Part shown: positions 30,142 to 39,116 of the stretch, piece after piece
How positions within the stretch are numbered: the first letter of the stretch is position 1
Layout: the number at the start of each line of letters is the position of its first letter
Source: Thermoproteota archaeon
Lineage (GTDB): Archaea; Korarchaeota; JAOZGF01; JAOZFZ01
Assembly: GCA_027491455.1 (NCBI GenBank)
Contig: JAOZFL010000169.1
Span: forward strand, 1 to 41,736
Direction: 5' to 3'
DNA length: 41,736 bases
Notes under the pieces: model-generated
Database searches by the model: none
The model's input: the letters and a program-made list of their open reading frames with translations, nothing else
What the model was told of the DNA's origin: nothing
Program-made: the position numbers and the translations under genes

Positions 30142-31011
30142 TTAGAACCATTTACTGCTGTAAAGCTCCTTTCTCATAGCTTCAAGTGGAACATTGCCCA
30201 TATTCAAGTATTCTGCAGCCGTTAAAACTCTTTTACCAATTTCCTCAGCCTTCAAGTAAACCTCTTGAAGATCCATTTTAAATGTAAGGGATCTGATGAG
30301 ATGATGATCAATTATCAAGGTCTCAGAGGCTTCAGATTCTTTAATTATCCTTAATAAATTTCTCTTAGCTATTTTTAAGTGATTTTCATTCAGTTTTGAA
30401 CCTATAAGGTAAGTTGCAGGGCCATCAACAATTATCGTTCCAGCTTCCTCGCTCAACATATATTCAACGGCTTCCTCAACCAGTGGGCCTTCTACATCAG
30501 ACGTGAACAAAACCTTTCTCCCACTGTGTTCAACTGTCACCATTAATACATAGCCTAGAGGAGTGTTCTCCTCTCCATGTGGAAAGGGCTCTGAAAACTT
30601 CAGCTTTAAGCCTCCGAAATTAAATGTTTTACCGTCAGCATACAGAAATTTGCTTGTTAGATGCGCTATTCTCTCCTTAAAGAGCCACCCTCTCCTCCTT
30701 TGACTTTGATTTATCTTTTCATCGATTCTTTTAGCTAAAACTATTTTCCCTTTGTAGAGTTTATCGCTACATGAATAATGGTCTCTGTGGTAATGTGTAA
30801 CCGTTACTATCTGGGCTTTAGCAGCTTCTTTCAATAATTTTTCCCTTGTCTCAGCTAACTTTCTTTTCTCTACTTCATGTGGAGGTAAACCATATCTATA
30901 GGGGCCAAGTGCAGCCCATGGATCTATAAGAACTGTTAAACCTCCAGCTTCAACCTTTACAGAAGATGATCTAACCCCTAGGGAATCAAAGGAAAGAGGA
31001 ATAATTCTCAT
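30142..31011 (-). CDS. Metallo-beta-lactamase-fold hydrolase, UPF0282-like
   Basis: VTVTHYHRDHY (HxHxDH variant), FTSDVEGP, LIIDHHLIRS. Confidence 0.85.
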   Translation of the reverse strand: MRIIPLSFDSLGVRSSSVKVEAGGLTVLIDPWAALGPYRYGLPPHEVEKRKLAETREKLLKEAAKAQIVTVTHYHRDHYSCSDKLYKGKIVLAKRIDEKINQSQRRRGWLFKERIAHLTSKFLYADGKTFNFGGLKLKFSEPFPHGEENTPLGYVLMVTVEHSGRKVLFTSDVEGPLVEEAVEYMLSEEAGTIIVDGPATYLIGSKLNENHLKIAKRNLLRIIKESEASETLIIDHHLIRSLTFKMDLQEVYLKAEEIGKRVLTAAEYLNMGNVPLEAMRKELYSSKWF

Positions 31012-31041
31012 TTACATCGCTTCAAACCTTTAGCCTCTCTT

Positions 31042-31800
31042 TCATCTGAAACTTCTCACCTTCAACCCTTTCCATGTCCCAACATATACTTTTCCCGGTT
31101 TAATTGTGAATATGCCATTCTCGATTACACCGGGTATGCTGTTGATTTCCTTTTCCTTGGCTTCAGGATCCTTTATCGGACCTAGATCAACATCTAAAAT
31201 ATAATTGCCATTATCGGTTACAAGGTTTTCCCCGTTCAGCTTCCTTACCTCTGCCTTAAAGCCTGATTTATCAAAGTACTCCTTTGTTTTCATCCATCCG
31301 TACCGAAGGGTTTCAACTGATACCTTTCTCTTTTTACCTATTAAATCACTTATCTTTGTTTCGTCGACAACTATGAAATATTTTAAGCTGTGAAAAGCCA
31401 CTATTTTCTCTCTTGCCAAAGCAGCTTTCCCTCCTTTTAACATGTAACCCCTATCATCGATTTCATCGGCACCATCAACTGTTAAATCAATGGCTTGGGC
31501 CTCATTAATATCTATTATGTCTAGTCCTAGTTTTCTCGCTAAAATTTCAGTCTCAATAGATGTAGGAATAACTTTAACCCTTAACCCCTCCCTAATTTTA
31601 GCCGCCAACCCAAATATGAAATATTTAACGGTTGTCCCTGTACCTAGACCTATTGTTTGTCCATTCTCAATGTTTTCCAAGGCTCCTTCAGCTGCCTGCT
31701 TCTTCAGATTTTCAATGGACAAATTGGACTCCTCCAAACTTACAAGGATAACTGTTACGGAGACATGGGGATTAGAGAAAAGTTTAAGGTTGCCTCTCAT
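31042..31800 (-). CDS. rpiA: Ribose-5-phosphate isomerase A; true start probably downstream of the annotated Met
   Basis: GQTIGLGTGTTVKYFI, DLTVDGADEID, LKGGKAALAREKI, VTDNGNYILDVDLG. Confidence 0.92.
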   Translation of the reverse strand: MRGNLKLFSNPHVSVTVILVSLEESNLSIENLKKQAAEGALENIENGQTIGLGTGTTVKYFIFGLAAKIREGLRVKVIPTSIETEILARKLGLDIIDINEAQAIDLTVDGADEIDDRGYMLKGGKAALAREKIVAFHSLKYFIVVDETKISDLIGKKRKVSVETLRYGWMKTKEYFDKSGFKAEVRKLNGENLVTDNGNYILDVDLGPIKDPEAKEKEINSIPGVIENGIFTIKPGKVYVGTWKGLKVRSFR

Positions 31801-31820
31801 ATATGTTGCTGGGTTCCAAG

Positions 31821-32510
31821 TTAAACTTCCTCTTTACCTTCAGGTTCCTCTCTTTTCGCTTCCTCTTGAACAAACTGATCCATCATCTTTTTAGCTTCAT
31901 CTTCCCTGATTAATATTGAATCTGCACCTATAAAGCTGGGTTGGAGTATTTTCACCTTTACCCCGACGATCCCTGGTTTTAAGAGGCATTGGTCCTTTCC
32001 TTCATCCACAAAAACTTCTTTTGGATAACCGCTTTTAATCATTTTTCCCTCTCTGAATTTGACAATCCTTGACCTCTTACTTATCAGTTTACCTGAAATT
32101 ATTATCTCGGCTCCTACAGCTCCGGATGCCATTATTCTTCTAAAGGCGACGTTTGCAGCGGACCTGTACCTTACTCCTCTGAATATTGCATTGGCGATTT
32201 TGCTTGCAACAACTCTAGCTGAGAGAGAAGGTTCATCCAGTTGTATAACTTCTATTTGAGGGTTTTCAAGCGAAAAATCGTCTTTAAAAATAGTTGTTAG
32301 GTATTTAATCGTCTGTCCATGTCTCCCAATGACCAAGGCAGGTCTCTCAGCTGTTATGTGAACACGGGTTCCAAGAGGAGTTTTAACTATGCTGACACCA
32401 TGATATCCAGCCCTCTTCAACTCTCTAACTAGGTATTCATCTAGATTTGCATACACTAGCCCTTCCTGAATGAAATCTTTAAGCACAGATTTTTTCTCTG
32501 AAATTTCCAT
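31821..32510 (-). CDS. rps3: Ribosomal protein uS3
   Basis: KH domain (GVSIVKTPLGTRVHITAERPALVIGRHGQTIKYL), FRRIMASGAVGAEIIISGKL. Confidence 0.94.
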   Translation of the reverse strand: MEISEKKSVLKDFIQEGLVYANLDEYLVRELKRAGYHGVSIVKTPLGTRVHITAERPALVIGRHGQTIKYLTTIFKDDFSLENPQIEVIQLDEPSLSARVVASKIANAIFRGVRYRSAANVAFRRIMASGAVGAEIIISGKLISKRSRIVKFREGKMIKSGYPKEVFVDEGKDQCLLKPGIVGVKVKILQPSFIGADSILIREDEAKKMMDQFVQEEAKREEPEGKEEV

Positions 32511-32520
32511 CCCTCCCGTT

Positions 32521-32982
32521 TCATCGTTCCTCTAACACGGCTTCAATATGAACTAGTTGCCTTTCCTTCGGAGTTGATCTTCCCATCGCCCTATAAAAAA
32601 TCCGTTTCATTTTAGGGCCTCTCTGAGCTATTAAATGTTTAACCCAGAGTCTTTCCAGATCCAGGCCCTTGTTCTCCGCGTTTGATTCAGCATTTTCAAT
32701 AACTCTTAAAATCTGTTTGGCTGCCTTAACAGGGTACCTTCCAGCCGGCCATCCTTTAAGTCCTTTTCTATGACCTACATTTAAGTTAAACCTTTTAAAG
32801 GGCACAGGTTCTTTCATCTCTATGACGTTGTTCAGTATCTTTTTAGCTTCATCTATATGTCTCCCCCTTAAATAGTTACATACTTCACGTGCATGTTTAA
32901 TGGAGATATTTAGATCTCTTCCACTAGCTTTAACCATTTTCTCCTCGTTGAAACTAATCACGGAATACTTGAAGTTAGGCAT
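32521..32982 (-). CDS. rpl22: Ribosomal protein uL22
   Basis: GRYPVKAAKQILRVIENAESNAENKGLD...GRSTPKERQLVHIEAVL. Confidence 0.94.
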   Translation of the reverse strand: MPNFKYSVISFNEEKMVKASGRDLNISIKHAREVCNYLRGRHIDEAKKILNNVIEMKEPVPFKRFNLNVGHRKGLKGWPAGRYPVKAAKQILRVIENAESNAENKGLDLERLWVKHLIAQRGPKMKRIFYRAMGRSTPKERQLVHIEAVLEER

Positions 32983-33247
32983 AGTTACTCACTAAAACTG
33001 TTTCTTTATCTCCTTTCATGAATTTATAAGCTTCGTTAAAATTAAATGTTTATTTGTACCTGCAACTAGGTTATCTATGTTACGAATATGGAAACAAGGG
33101 AGGAGGTAGCTGAAAACTGTATCTTTTGATTCAGCTTCCAGTTTAACACCCAGGTTTAAGTGGAGGCTACCTTTATACCTTCCTTTACTCCCATCTAATA
33201 AGCATCCTCGTATATCGAACCTCCACACATAACTTTTAGGGTAGCAC

Positions 33248-33348
33248 AGGGGGTGGAAGGTAACTCACCTGTCACAACCCCCTAAAGGGCCTCAATGAAC
33301 AGGGAATCCTCCATCGGAGCCTCCTCCTGTCATCGGCTTACGGAGGCC
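33248..33348. ncRNA. Candidate structured ncRNA, two stem-loop domains, strand uncertain
   Basis: GC-rich island in AT-rich intergenic DNA: helix A 33248-33254/33277-33283 with inner 33258-33261/33267-33270; helix B 33288-33293/33343-33348 with inner 33299-33303/33326-33330 and 33309-33312/33316-33319. Confidence 0.45.
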
Positions 33349-33591
33349 ATAACTATAAATAAACATTTTCTTTCATCAAATGAATATAAAAGACATCAGT
33401 AGATTTAAAGATACTAATTTAATGCAACTATTTACAAGACTTAGTGTAGAAAAATTTATAGTTGAAGGGTTTATAAAAATTTTTACTTTGTGTAAAATAA
33501 ACTCAAGACTTAAATGAATCGAGAAGCTACCCTTTACTTAATGGTTTAAATTTGTCTCCTTTTTATTTTGAAGATTTCAGGTGATTTGAAG

Positions 33592-33687
33592 ATGGATAAG
33601 TTTTTCCCCTTAATTCTCTCAATAGCTGCACTGTTCCTCGTCTTATTCATCTTGATGAAGAACTTTCCAAGGGAAGAAACTGACTAG
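33592..33687 (+). CDS. 31-aa single-TM micropeptide upstream of cofE
   Basis: MDKFFPLILSIAALFLVLFILMKNFPREETD*, below the ORF-track size cutoff. Confidence 0.35.
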   Translation: MDKFFPLILSIAALFLVLFILMKNFPREETD

Positions 33688-33707
33688 GAAAACCCGTAAT
33701 ATTACAT

Positions 33708-34505
33708 TTGAAAGGGAGAAGAATGAAGGCAATGAAAGTATACGGTTTAAAAACAAGGTTAATAAAAGAGGGAGATGACATCTGTAAAATCTTAATTCAG
33801 TCCATCTGTGAAAGCGGTTTGTCACTTAAAGATGGAGATGTACTAGTTGTCACAAGTAAAGCCGTCTCAACGGCTGAGGGGAGAATTGTCCACCTTGAAA
33901 ACATTAAGACAAGGAGAGAAGCAAGGGAAATCGGGGAAAAGTACTCTTTAAAACCTGAATTCATGGAGTTAATAATGAGGGAGGCAGATGAAATATTGGG
34001 AGGGGTGAAAGGAGCTGTTTACACCTACAAAAAAGGTTTGTTAATAGCTAACGCAGGTATCGATAGTTCTAATGCACCGGAAAACTGTGTGATTCTACAT
34101 CCAGTTGATCCCCATCGAAGCGCTGAAGAAATAAGGAGAAGAATCATGGAGGAAACCGGGAAAAAGGTCGCGGTCATTATAGCTGATAGCAGAGTTCAGC
34201 CAAGTAGAACTGGAAACGTTGGGTTTGCACTCGCTGTTTCCGGTTTAGATCCAGTGATAGATGAGAGAGGTAAAAAAGACATTTATGGAAAGGAGATGAA
34301 GCTGACCAGAAGAGCCGTGGCAGATAACCTGGTCTGTGCAGCTGAACTTTTCCTTTGCGAGAGAAACGAAATGACCCCATTTGCTTTGATAAGGAATGCA
34401 CCTATTAAACTGGTTGAAAACGCTGACAATGAAAAGATGATAATCAATAGAAACGAAGACATCTTCTTTGCTGGTTTAAGGGAATACTTCAAAAGGAAAG
34501 GCTAA
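33708..34505 (+). CDS. cofE: Coenzyme F420-0:L-glutamate ligase
   Basis: DGDVLVVTSKAVSTAEGR, NAGIDSSNAPENCVILHPVDPHRSAEEIR, SRVQPSRTGNVGFALAVSG. Confidence 0.94.
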   Translation: MKGRRMKAMKVYGLKTRLIKEGDDICKILIQSICESGLSLKDGDVLVVTSKAVSTAEGRIVHLENIKTRREAREIGEKYSLKPEFMELIMREADEILGGVKGAVYTYKKGLLIANAGIDSSNAPENCVILHPVDPHRSAEEIRRRIMEETGKKVAVIIADSRVQPSRTGNVGFALAVSGLDPVIDERGKKDIYGKEMKLTRRAVADNLVCAAELFLCERNEMTPFALIRNAPIKLVENADNEKMIINRNEDIFFAGLREYFKRKG

Positions 34506-34700
34506 ATTAAGAATATTTGCTCTTAACATCAATACATATTTTACATAGCTTTACATTGTTGCTGAAATCTGGAAAGGAGAGAAAAAAATTTCACCTTGCT
34601 ATAAGGTACTGGATAATAATCATTAACCTTTAAAAACATTGTAAATATTGAAAAACATGGCTCCTTCAAACATGTAAAGGGTGTTGTTTCTCCAATTTTT

Positions 34701-35282
34701 GTGTTTTTGTGGGGATTTATTTTGTCGATTGAGGAAATTGAAGTTAGGGTTCAGAACATTGTAAGTTCAATAGATCTGGGCAGGCCCTTAGATCTAAAGT
34801 ACATAGCTGATAAATTGGAACCTGAAGGAGCGGAATATGACCCAAGGAACTTTCCAGGTCTGATTTTCAGATTGAAGAAACCTAAAGCTGCCTTCCTCAT
34901 ATTTGGAACCGGTAAACTGGTCTGTACAGGCACTCAATCAGAGAAAGAAGCTTATAAAGCCCTTGAAAGAATAATAAGCAAGCTTGAGAAAATAGGGATC
35001 AAGGTCAGTAAAGAACCTAAATTGAAAGTTGAAAACATAGTTGCATCAGTGGATATAAAAAGACAAATAAACCTAGAGAAAGCAATTATAGAGCTTGAAG
35101 GATCCAACTATGAACCTGAACAGTTCCCTGGATTGATATATCGACAGAAAAACCCTAAAGCAACTTTTCTACTGTTTAGAACAGGTAAACTGGTCTGTAC
35201 TGGAACAAAGAAACTTGAAGAAATATATAAAGCTGTTTATAGGGTGAGAGAAGAATTAGCAGAAAAAGATTTATTCCTTTAA
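34701..35282 (+). CDS. tbp: TATA-box binding protein; probable TTG start near 34722
   Basis: Two TBP repeats: YDPRNFPGLIFRLKKPKAAFLIFGTGKLVCTGTQSEKEAYKAL and YEPEQFPGLIYRQKNPKATFLLFRTGKLVCTGTKKLEEIYKAV. Confidence 0.97.
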   Translation: MFLWGFILSIEEIEVRVQNIVSSIDLGRPLDLKYIADKLEPEGAEYDPRNFPGLIFRLKKPKAAFLIFGTGKLVCTGTQSEKEAYKALERIISKLEKIGIKVSKEPKLKVENIVASVDIKRQINLEKAIIELEGSNYEPEQFPGLIYRQKNPKATFLLFRTGKLVCTGTKKLEEIYKAVYRVREELAEKDLFL

Positions 35283-35296
35283 AAGATAATTTAAAA

Positions 35297-36379
35297 GTGA
35301 TGAAAGGGGGATTTCTCCATTTAAAAGTGAATGTTTCAATGAGGGTTAAATATAGGGTAAACAAACTTTTAGGGGGAAAAGGAACTCTAGCTGTGTTCAC
35401 TCTGTTGTTTATGTTGATACAGCCTTTCCTAGTCCAGGGAACAGTTTTTCCTCAGCCAAGAACTGGTTACCACATCAAAGAGGCAAGGGTTAACATCGAC
35501 TTAGCAGACCCCTCTCTTAACGTGGAAACCTGGCTCTTTGTACAGTCAGAAACGAATAACCTGTCAAATTTCACCGTTTATCTGCTCGCGATCAACCCAA
35601 CTAACATCTCAACCAACGTGTATGGTTACTCCATAGTTAAAATGTTTAACCCATTCTTGAAGGTTAATCAAACATTTATTAAATTAGATGTTAGAGAACA
35701 ACTCATGAAGGGGGAAATAACCAAAGTGAGGGTTTCATTTGCCTCTAAGGAATCAGCGGTTTATGAAACATATCTTAGGAGGCTTAACATAAGTGATGCT
35801 AGCTGGAAAGAATTAGTTTTCATGTTTTTCACCCCGAACATATCCGTTTACAAGCTTAGCATTGAGATACTGATGCCTGAGAAATCATTTTTGAAGGCTC
35901 CCCCTAATTTCCCGCCTTTAATGCCATGGCCCACTATTAATTACACAGTTGGTACAAGGGAGAAATATGTCTGGGAGTTCAGAAACATCACAGACTATGA
36001 AATAGTCAGGGTTTATTACTATAAACAAAGAAAACTCGTTAATGAAGGTATAAACAAACCAAACCAAAATGTTTTTTGGCCTGTCGCTGCTTTAGCAACG
36101 GTTTCAGTGGCTGTAGCTTTGACAGCGTTGTTCATGGTGATCGGGAAAAGAAGAGAAGTAATTAAAACCATGCTTCTCTCACCCGAGGAAGAGAAGCTGA
36201 TCAGGATCCTGAGAGAGGAAGGGGGAAAAGTGGAACAGAGGGTACTTCCGTCTAGGATGGGTTTATCTAAATCGACTATTTCAAAAATAGTTTCCAGGTT
36301 GGAGGGCAAGGGAGTGCTTAAAAAACAGGAATATGGACGTACAAACCTGATCGTTCTGAAAAGAGAAATAAAAGTTTAA
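35297..36379 (+). CDS. Membrane-anchored winged-helix transcriptional regulator with extracytoplasmic sensor-like domain
   Basis: Signal/TM TLAVFTLLFMLIQPFLV, glycosylatable ectodomain, TM VFWPVAALATVSVAVALTALFMVIG, C-terminal MarR-like wHTH EEEKLIRILREEGGKVEQRVLPSRMGLSKSTISKIVSRLEGKGVL. Confidence 0.8.
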   Translation: MMKGGFLHLKVNVSMRVKYRVNKLLGGKGTLAVFTLLFMLIQPFLVQGTVFPQPRTGYHIKEARVNIDLADPSLNVETWLFVQSETNNLSNFTVYLLAINPTNISTNVYGYSIVKMFNPFLKVNQTFIKLDVREQLMKGEITKVRVSFASKESAVYETYLRRLNISDASWKELVFMFFTPNISVYKLSIEILMPEKSFLKAPPNFPPLMPWPTINYTVGTREKYVWEFRNITDYEIVRVYYYKQRKLVNEGINKPNQNVFWPVAALATVSVAVALTALFMVIGKRREVIKTMLLSPEEEKLIRILREEGGKVEQRVLPSRMGLSKSTISKIVSRLEGKGVLKKQEYGRTNLIVLKREIKV

Positions 36380-36396
36380 CTTGAAGGTGTACTCCC

Positions 36397-37080
36397 ATGC
36401 AGGAACTTAAACCTCCAATAATAATCCTAAATTTCAAAACTTACCAGTTGGCAACAGGTGGAAAAGCAGTTAAATTAGCTAAAATAGCCGAAAAAATCTC
36501 AGCTAAAAGGGGGATATACATAGCTGTGGCCCCTCAAACAGTGGATATATACAGGGTAAGTAAATCCGTGAAGATACCTGTTTATGCTCAGCATATAGAT
36601 CCGCTTCTACCTGGAAGAAACACAGGATACATAACGGCTTATGCAGTTAAATCTTCGGGTGCAACAGGGGCTATACTTAATCATGCAGAGCATCCTTTAC
36701 TTATAAATCAGATAGAAGAAGCAATAAGAATCTGTAGGGAAAACAAACTGATCACCTGTGTATGTAGCAGAACGTATGTGAGTTCAAGGAGTCTAGCGGT
36801 GTTTAAACCTGACATGGTGGCTTTTGAACCACCAGAACTAATAGCCACTGATAGATCTGTATCAACAACTAAACCTGAAAGTTTAAGGATGGCTATTGAA
36901 GGAGTCAAAGCCATGGATCACTCCATTCATGTGCTTTGCGGCGCCGGTATAAGGGAAAACAGCGATGTTGTGGCAGCTTTAAAACTGGGTGCAGAGGGGG
37001 TTTTGCTTTCCTCTGGATTCGTGAAGGCAAGAAACCCTGAAAATTTCCTCAAAAAACTCACAGAGGAGCTAAATGTTTAA
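36397..37080 (+). CDS. tpiA: Triosephosphate isomerase (archaeal)
   Basis: ILNFKTYQLATG, VYAQHIDPLLPGRNTGYI, LNHAEHPL, VAFEPPELIATDRSV, CGAGIRENSDVVAALKLGAEGVLLSSGF. Confidence 0.95.
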   Translation: MQELKPPIIILNFKTYQLATGGKAVKLAKIAEKISAKRGIYIAVAPQTVDIYRVSKSVKIPVYAQHIDPLLPGRNTGYITAYAVKSSGATGAILNHAEHPLLINQIEEAIRICRENKLITCVCSRTYVSSRSLAVFKPDMVAFEPPELIATDRSVSTTKPESLRMAIEGVKAMDHSIHVLCGAGIRENSDVVAALKLGAEGVLLSSGFVKARNPENFLKKLTEELNV

Positions 37081-37094
37081 GGTATACGCTACTG

Positions 37095-37640
37095 GTGTCT
37101 AAGTTGAGTGAAACAAGTAAAAGACACAAGGAAAAGGCCCCTAAAAAAATCTCATTCGGCGTTTTAACTGTAAGTACATCTAGGTTCCATAAGTGGATTG
37201 AAACAGGTGAATACGTAGATGAAAGCGGTGATTTATTCAGTGAAAAAGCAAGGGAAAATGGACATAGCGTAATCTTGAAAGCGGTCTTGCCAGATGACAG
37301 AGAAACAATAAAATCCACCATTAAATATTTATTTAGGAAGTATAGAGAACAGTTGAACTGCATAGTTTTAATAGGAGGCACAGGAGTTTCGCCGTTAGAT
37401 GTTAGCATAGAATCTGTGAGGGAAATAGCTGACAAGGAAATCGAGGGGTTCGGAGAGTTTTTCAGAGCTAAGAGCCTCGATAAAATAGGTACCAGCGCCA
37501 TTTTAACTAGAGCAGGGGCCTTCACTTATCTGAATAAATTAATCTATGTTTTACCTGGGTCACCAGATGCTGTTTCAACAGCCATTGAATTTGTTTTCTC
37601 TGAGACAGGGCATATTTTAGCTCATCTGTCAGAGGATTAA
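37095..37640 (+). CDS. moaB: MoaB/MogA-family molybdopterin adenylyltransferase
   Basis: FGVLTVSTSRF, DESGDLFSEKARENGH, LIGGTGVSPLDVSIESVREIADKEIEGFGEFFR, VLPGSPDAVSTAIEF. Confidence 0.9.
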   Translation: MSKLSETSKRHKEKAPKKISFGVLTVSTSRFHKWIETGEYVDESGDLFSEKARENGHSVILKAVLPDDRETIKSTIKYLFRKYREQLNCIVLIGGTGVSPLDVSIESVREIADKEIEGFGEFFRAKSLDKIGTSAILTRAGAFTYLNKLIYVLPGSPDAVSTAIEFVFSETGHILAHLSED

Positions 37641-37858
37641 CGATCTAACTCGATTACCAAGGAACAGAAAAAGGGAAGACTAGGGGAGGCTGTAAAGAGT
37701 TTTCTAGGTGAAAATAGTCGGCGGGGAGGAAACAAATGTTCGTAGAGTCAAAGAAGCATAAGTGCTTTTTCTAGAAGGTGGTGAAGAAAACAATGTACAA
37801 GGAAAAAGAAAACATTGAAGTCAAAGTGGAGATGATTAAGCCTCTATCCCCCTTCTTC

Positions 37859-37881
37859 AGATCCTTGTTTCAAAAGGATCT
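37859..37881. repeat. Inverted repeat AGATCCTT-N7-AAGGATCT
   Basis: 8-bp perfect arms, intergenic between moaB and the DUF72 gene. Confidence 0.6.
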
Positions 37882-38020
37882 ACATCAATTATTATACTAG
37901 AGGAAAAATGATTTTTAAATCTTGTGGTCTTATGGGAAAATTAGATGGCAAGAAAAATATTAAAAGGGATGGAAAACTAGACATGTCCAGTTTTCCAAGT
38001 TTTCCCTGGGTGATTCTTTT

Positions 38021-38758
38021 TTGAAGGTAAAAATTGGATGCTGCGGTTTCCCTGTGTCCAAAGAGAAGTACATCAAGGAATTCAATCTCGTTGAGGTTCA
38101 GAGAATTTTCTATAAGATGCCTAGAAAGCAAACTTTGATTAACTGGGTAAATCTGGCGAAGAAACTGAACAAAAATTTCGAGTTCACTGTTAAGGCCTGG
38201 CAAACCATTACTCATCCCCCTACAAGTATTACTTGGAGAAAAGCTAAATTAGTGGTTTCTAAGAATAAAATTGATAAATATGGTGGCCTTAAACCAACAG
38301 AAGAAAATTTTGAGGCATGGGAGAAGATAATTGAAGCATGCAAAACGTTAAACTCAGTGATAACTGTTATACAAACCCCTCCCAGTTTCAGGCCAACAGT
38401 TGAAAATATAAGGAACATGTATGACTTCTTAGGATCCGTCAAAAGGAATGGTTTAAAGTTAGCCTTCGAACCCAGAGGAGAATGGGTGAAACAACCAGAA
38501 AAAATAAAAAAGGTTTGCGAGGAACTTAACCTAATACATGTAACTGATCTACTTGTTTCTAAGCCTCTTTCAACAAGTAGAATTATTTACACTAGGCTTC
38601 ACGGTTTGGGTCCAAGAAAATATTACTATGAATACACAAGTGAAGACCTAACCAGGTTAAGGGACACAGTTGAAAAACTTGATTCAGATGTAACCTATGT
38701 CTTATTTAACAATGTCAAAATGTATTATTCAGCTAAGAAATTCATGGAGATTACCTAG
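38021..38758 (+). CDS. DUF72-family protein
   Basis: KIGCCGFPVSKEKY, NFEFTVKAWQTITHP, TPPSFRPTVENI, LAFEPRGEW, YTRLHG, VLFNNV. Confidence 0.88.
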   Translation: MKVKIGCCGFPVSKEKYIKEFNLVEVQRIFYKMPRKQTLINWVNLAKKLNKNFEFTVKAWQTITHPPTSITWRKAKLVVSKNKIDKYGGLKPTEENFEAWEKIIEACKTLNSVITVIQTPPSFRPTVENIRNMYDFLGSVKRNGLKLAFEPRGEWVKQPEKIKKVCEELNLIHVTDLLVSKPLSTSRIIYTRLHGLGPRKYYYEYTSEDLTRLRDTVEKLDSDVTYVLFNNVKMYYSAKKFMEIT

Positions 38759-39116
38759 TTTTATTTTTTAATTAAATCGGAAAATTGATGAATATCTTTT
38801 ACTTCCATTATCTGAATTGTGAGGCCTTTGATTTTTCAAGTCTTTTCAAGGAATTCTTCTTTAACTGATGCCGATGTTTTCCTCAAGTATCCTTTAATGG
38901 AGCCTATGGATTCATCCACGTTAGGAGCGCTCATGCAGTAAACATTTTCAAAAATATATGTAGAAATGTTAGACATATTTCAATCCCTTAGAAAATAACT
39001 GTTACATTGCTTTCCTTGAAAACAAGAAAATTCCAGTTGAATCAATTAGCTAGTTTCTATGGATTTCATTCTGTCTTATCAATGTTTCCTTCTTAAAACC
39101 ATGTTTAAGGAACATT

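Noticed and set aside
33016-33228. 70-aa minus-strand ORF upstream of uL22
   Set aside because: No recognisable motif and partly adjacent to the candidate RNA; too weak to call coding.
38785-38845. Possible C/D box sRNA (TGATGA...CTGA)
   Set aside because: C' and D boxes are not convincing; overlaps the decayed-looking reading frame.
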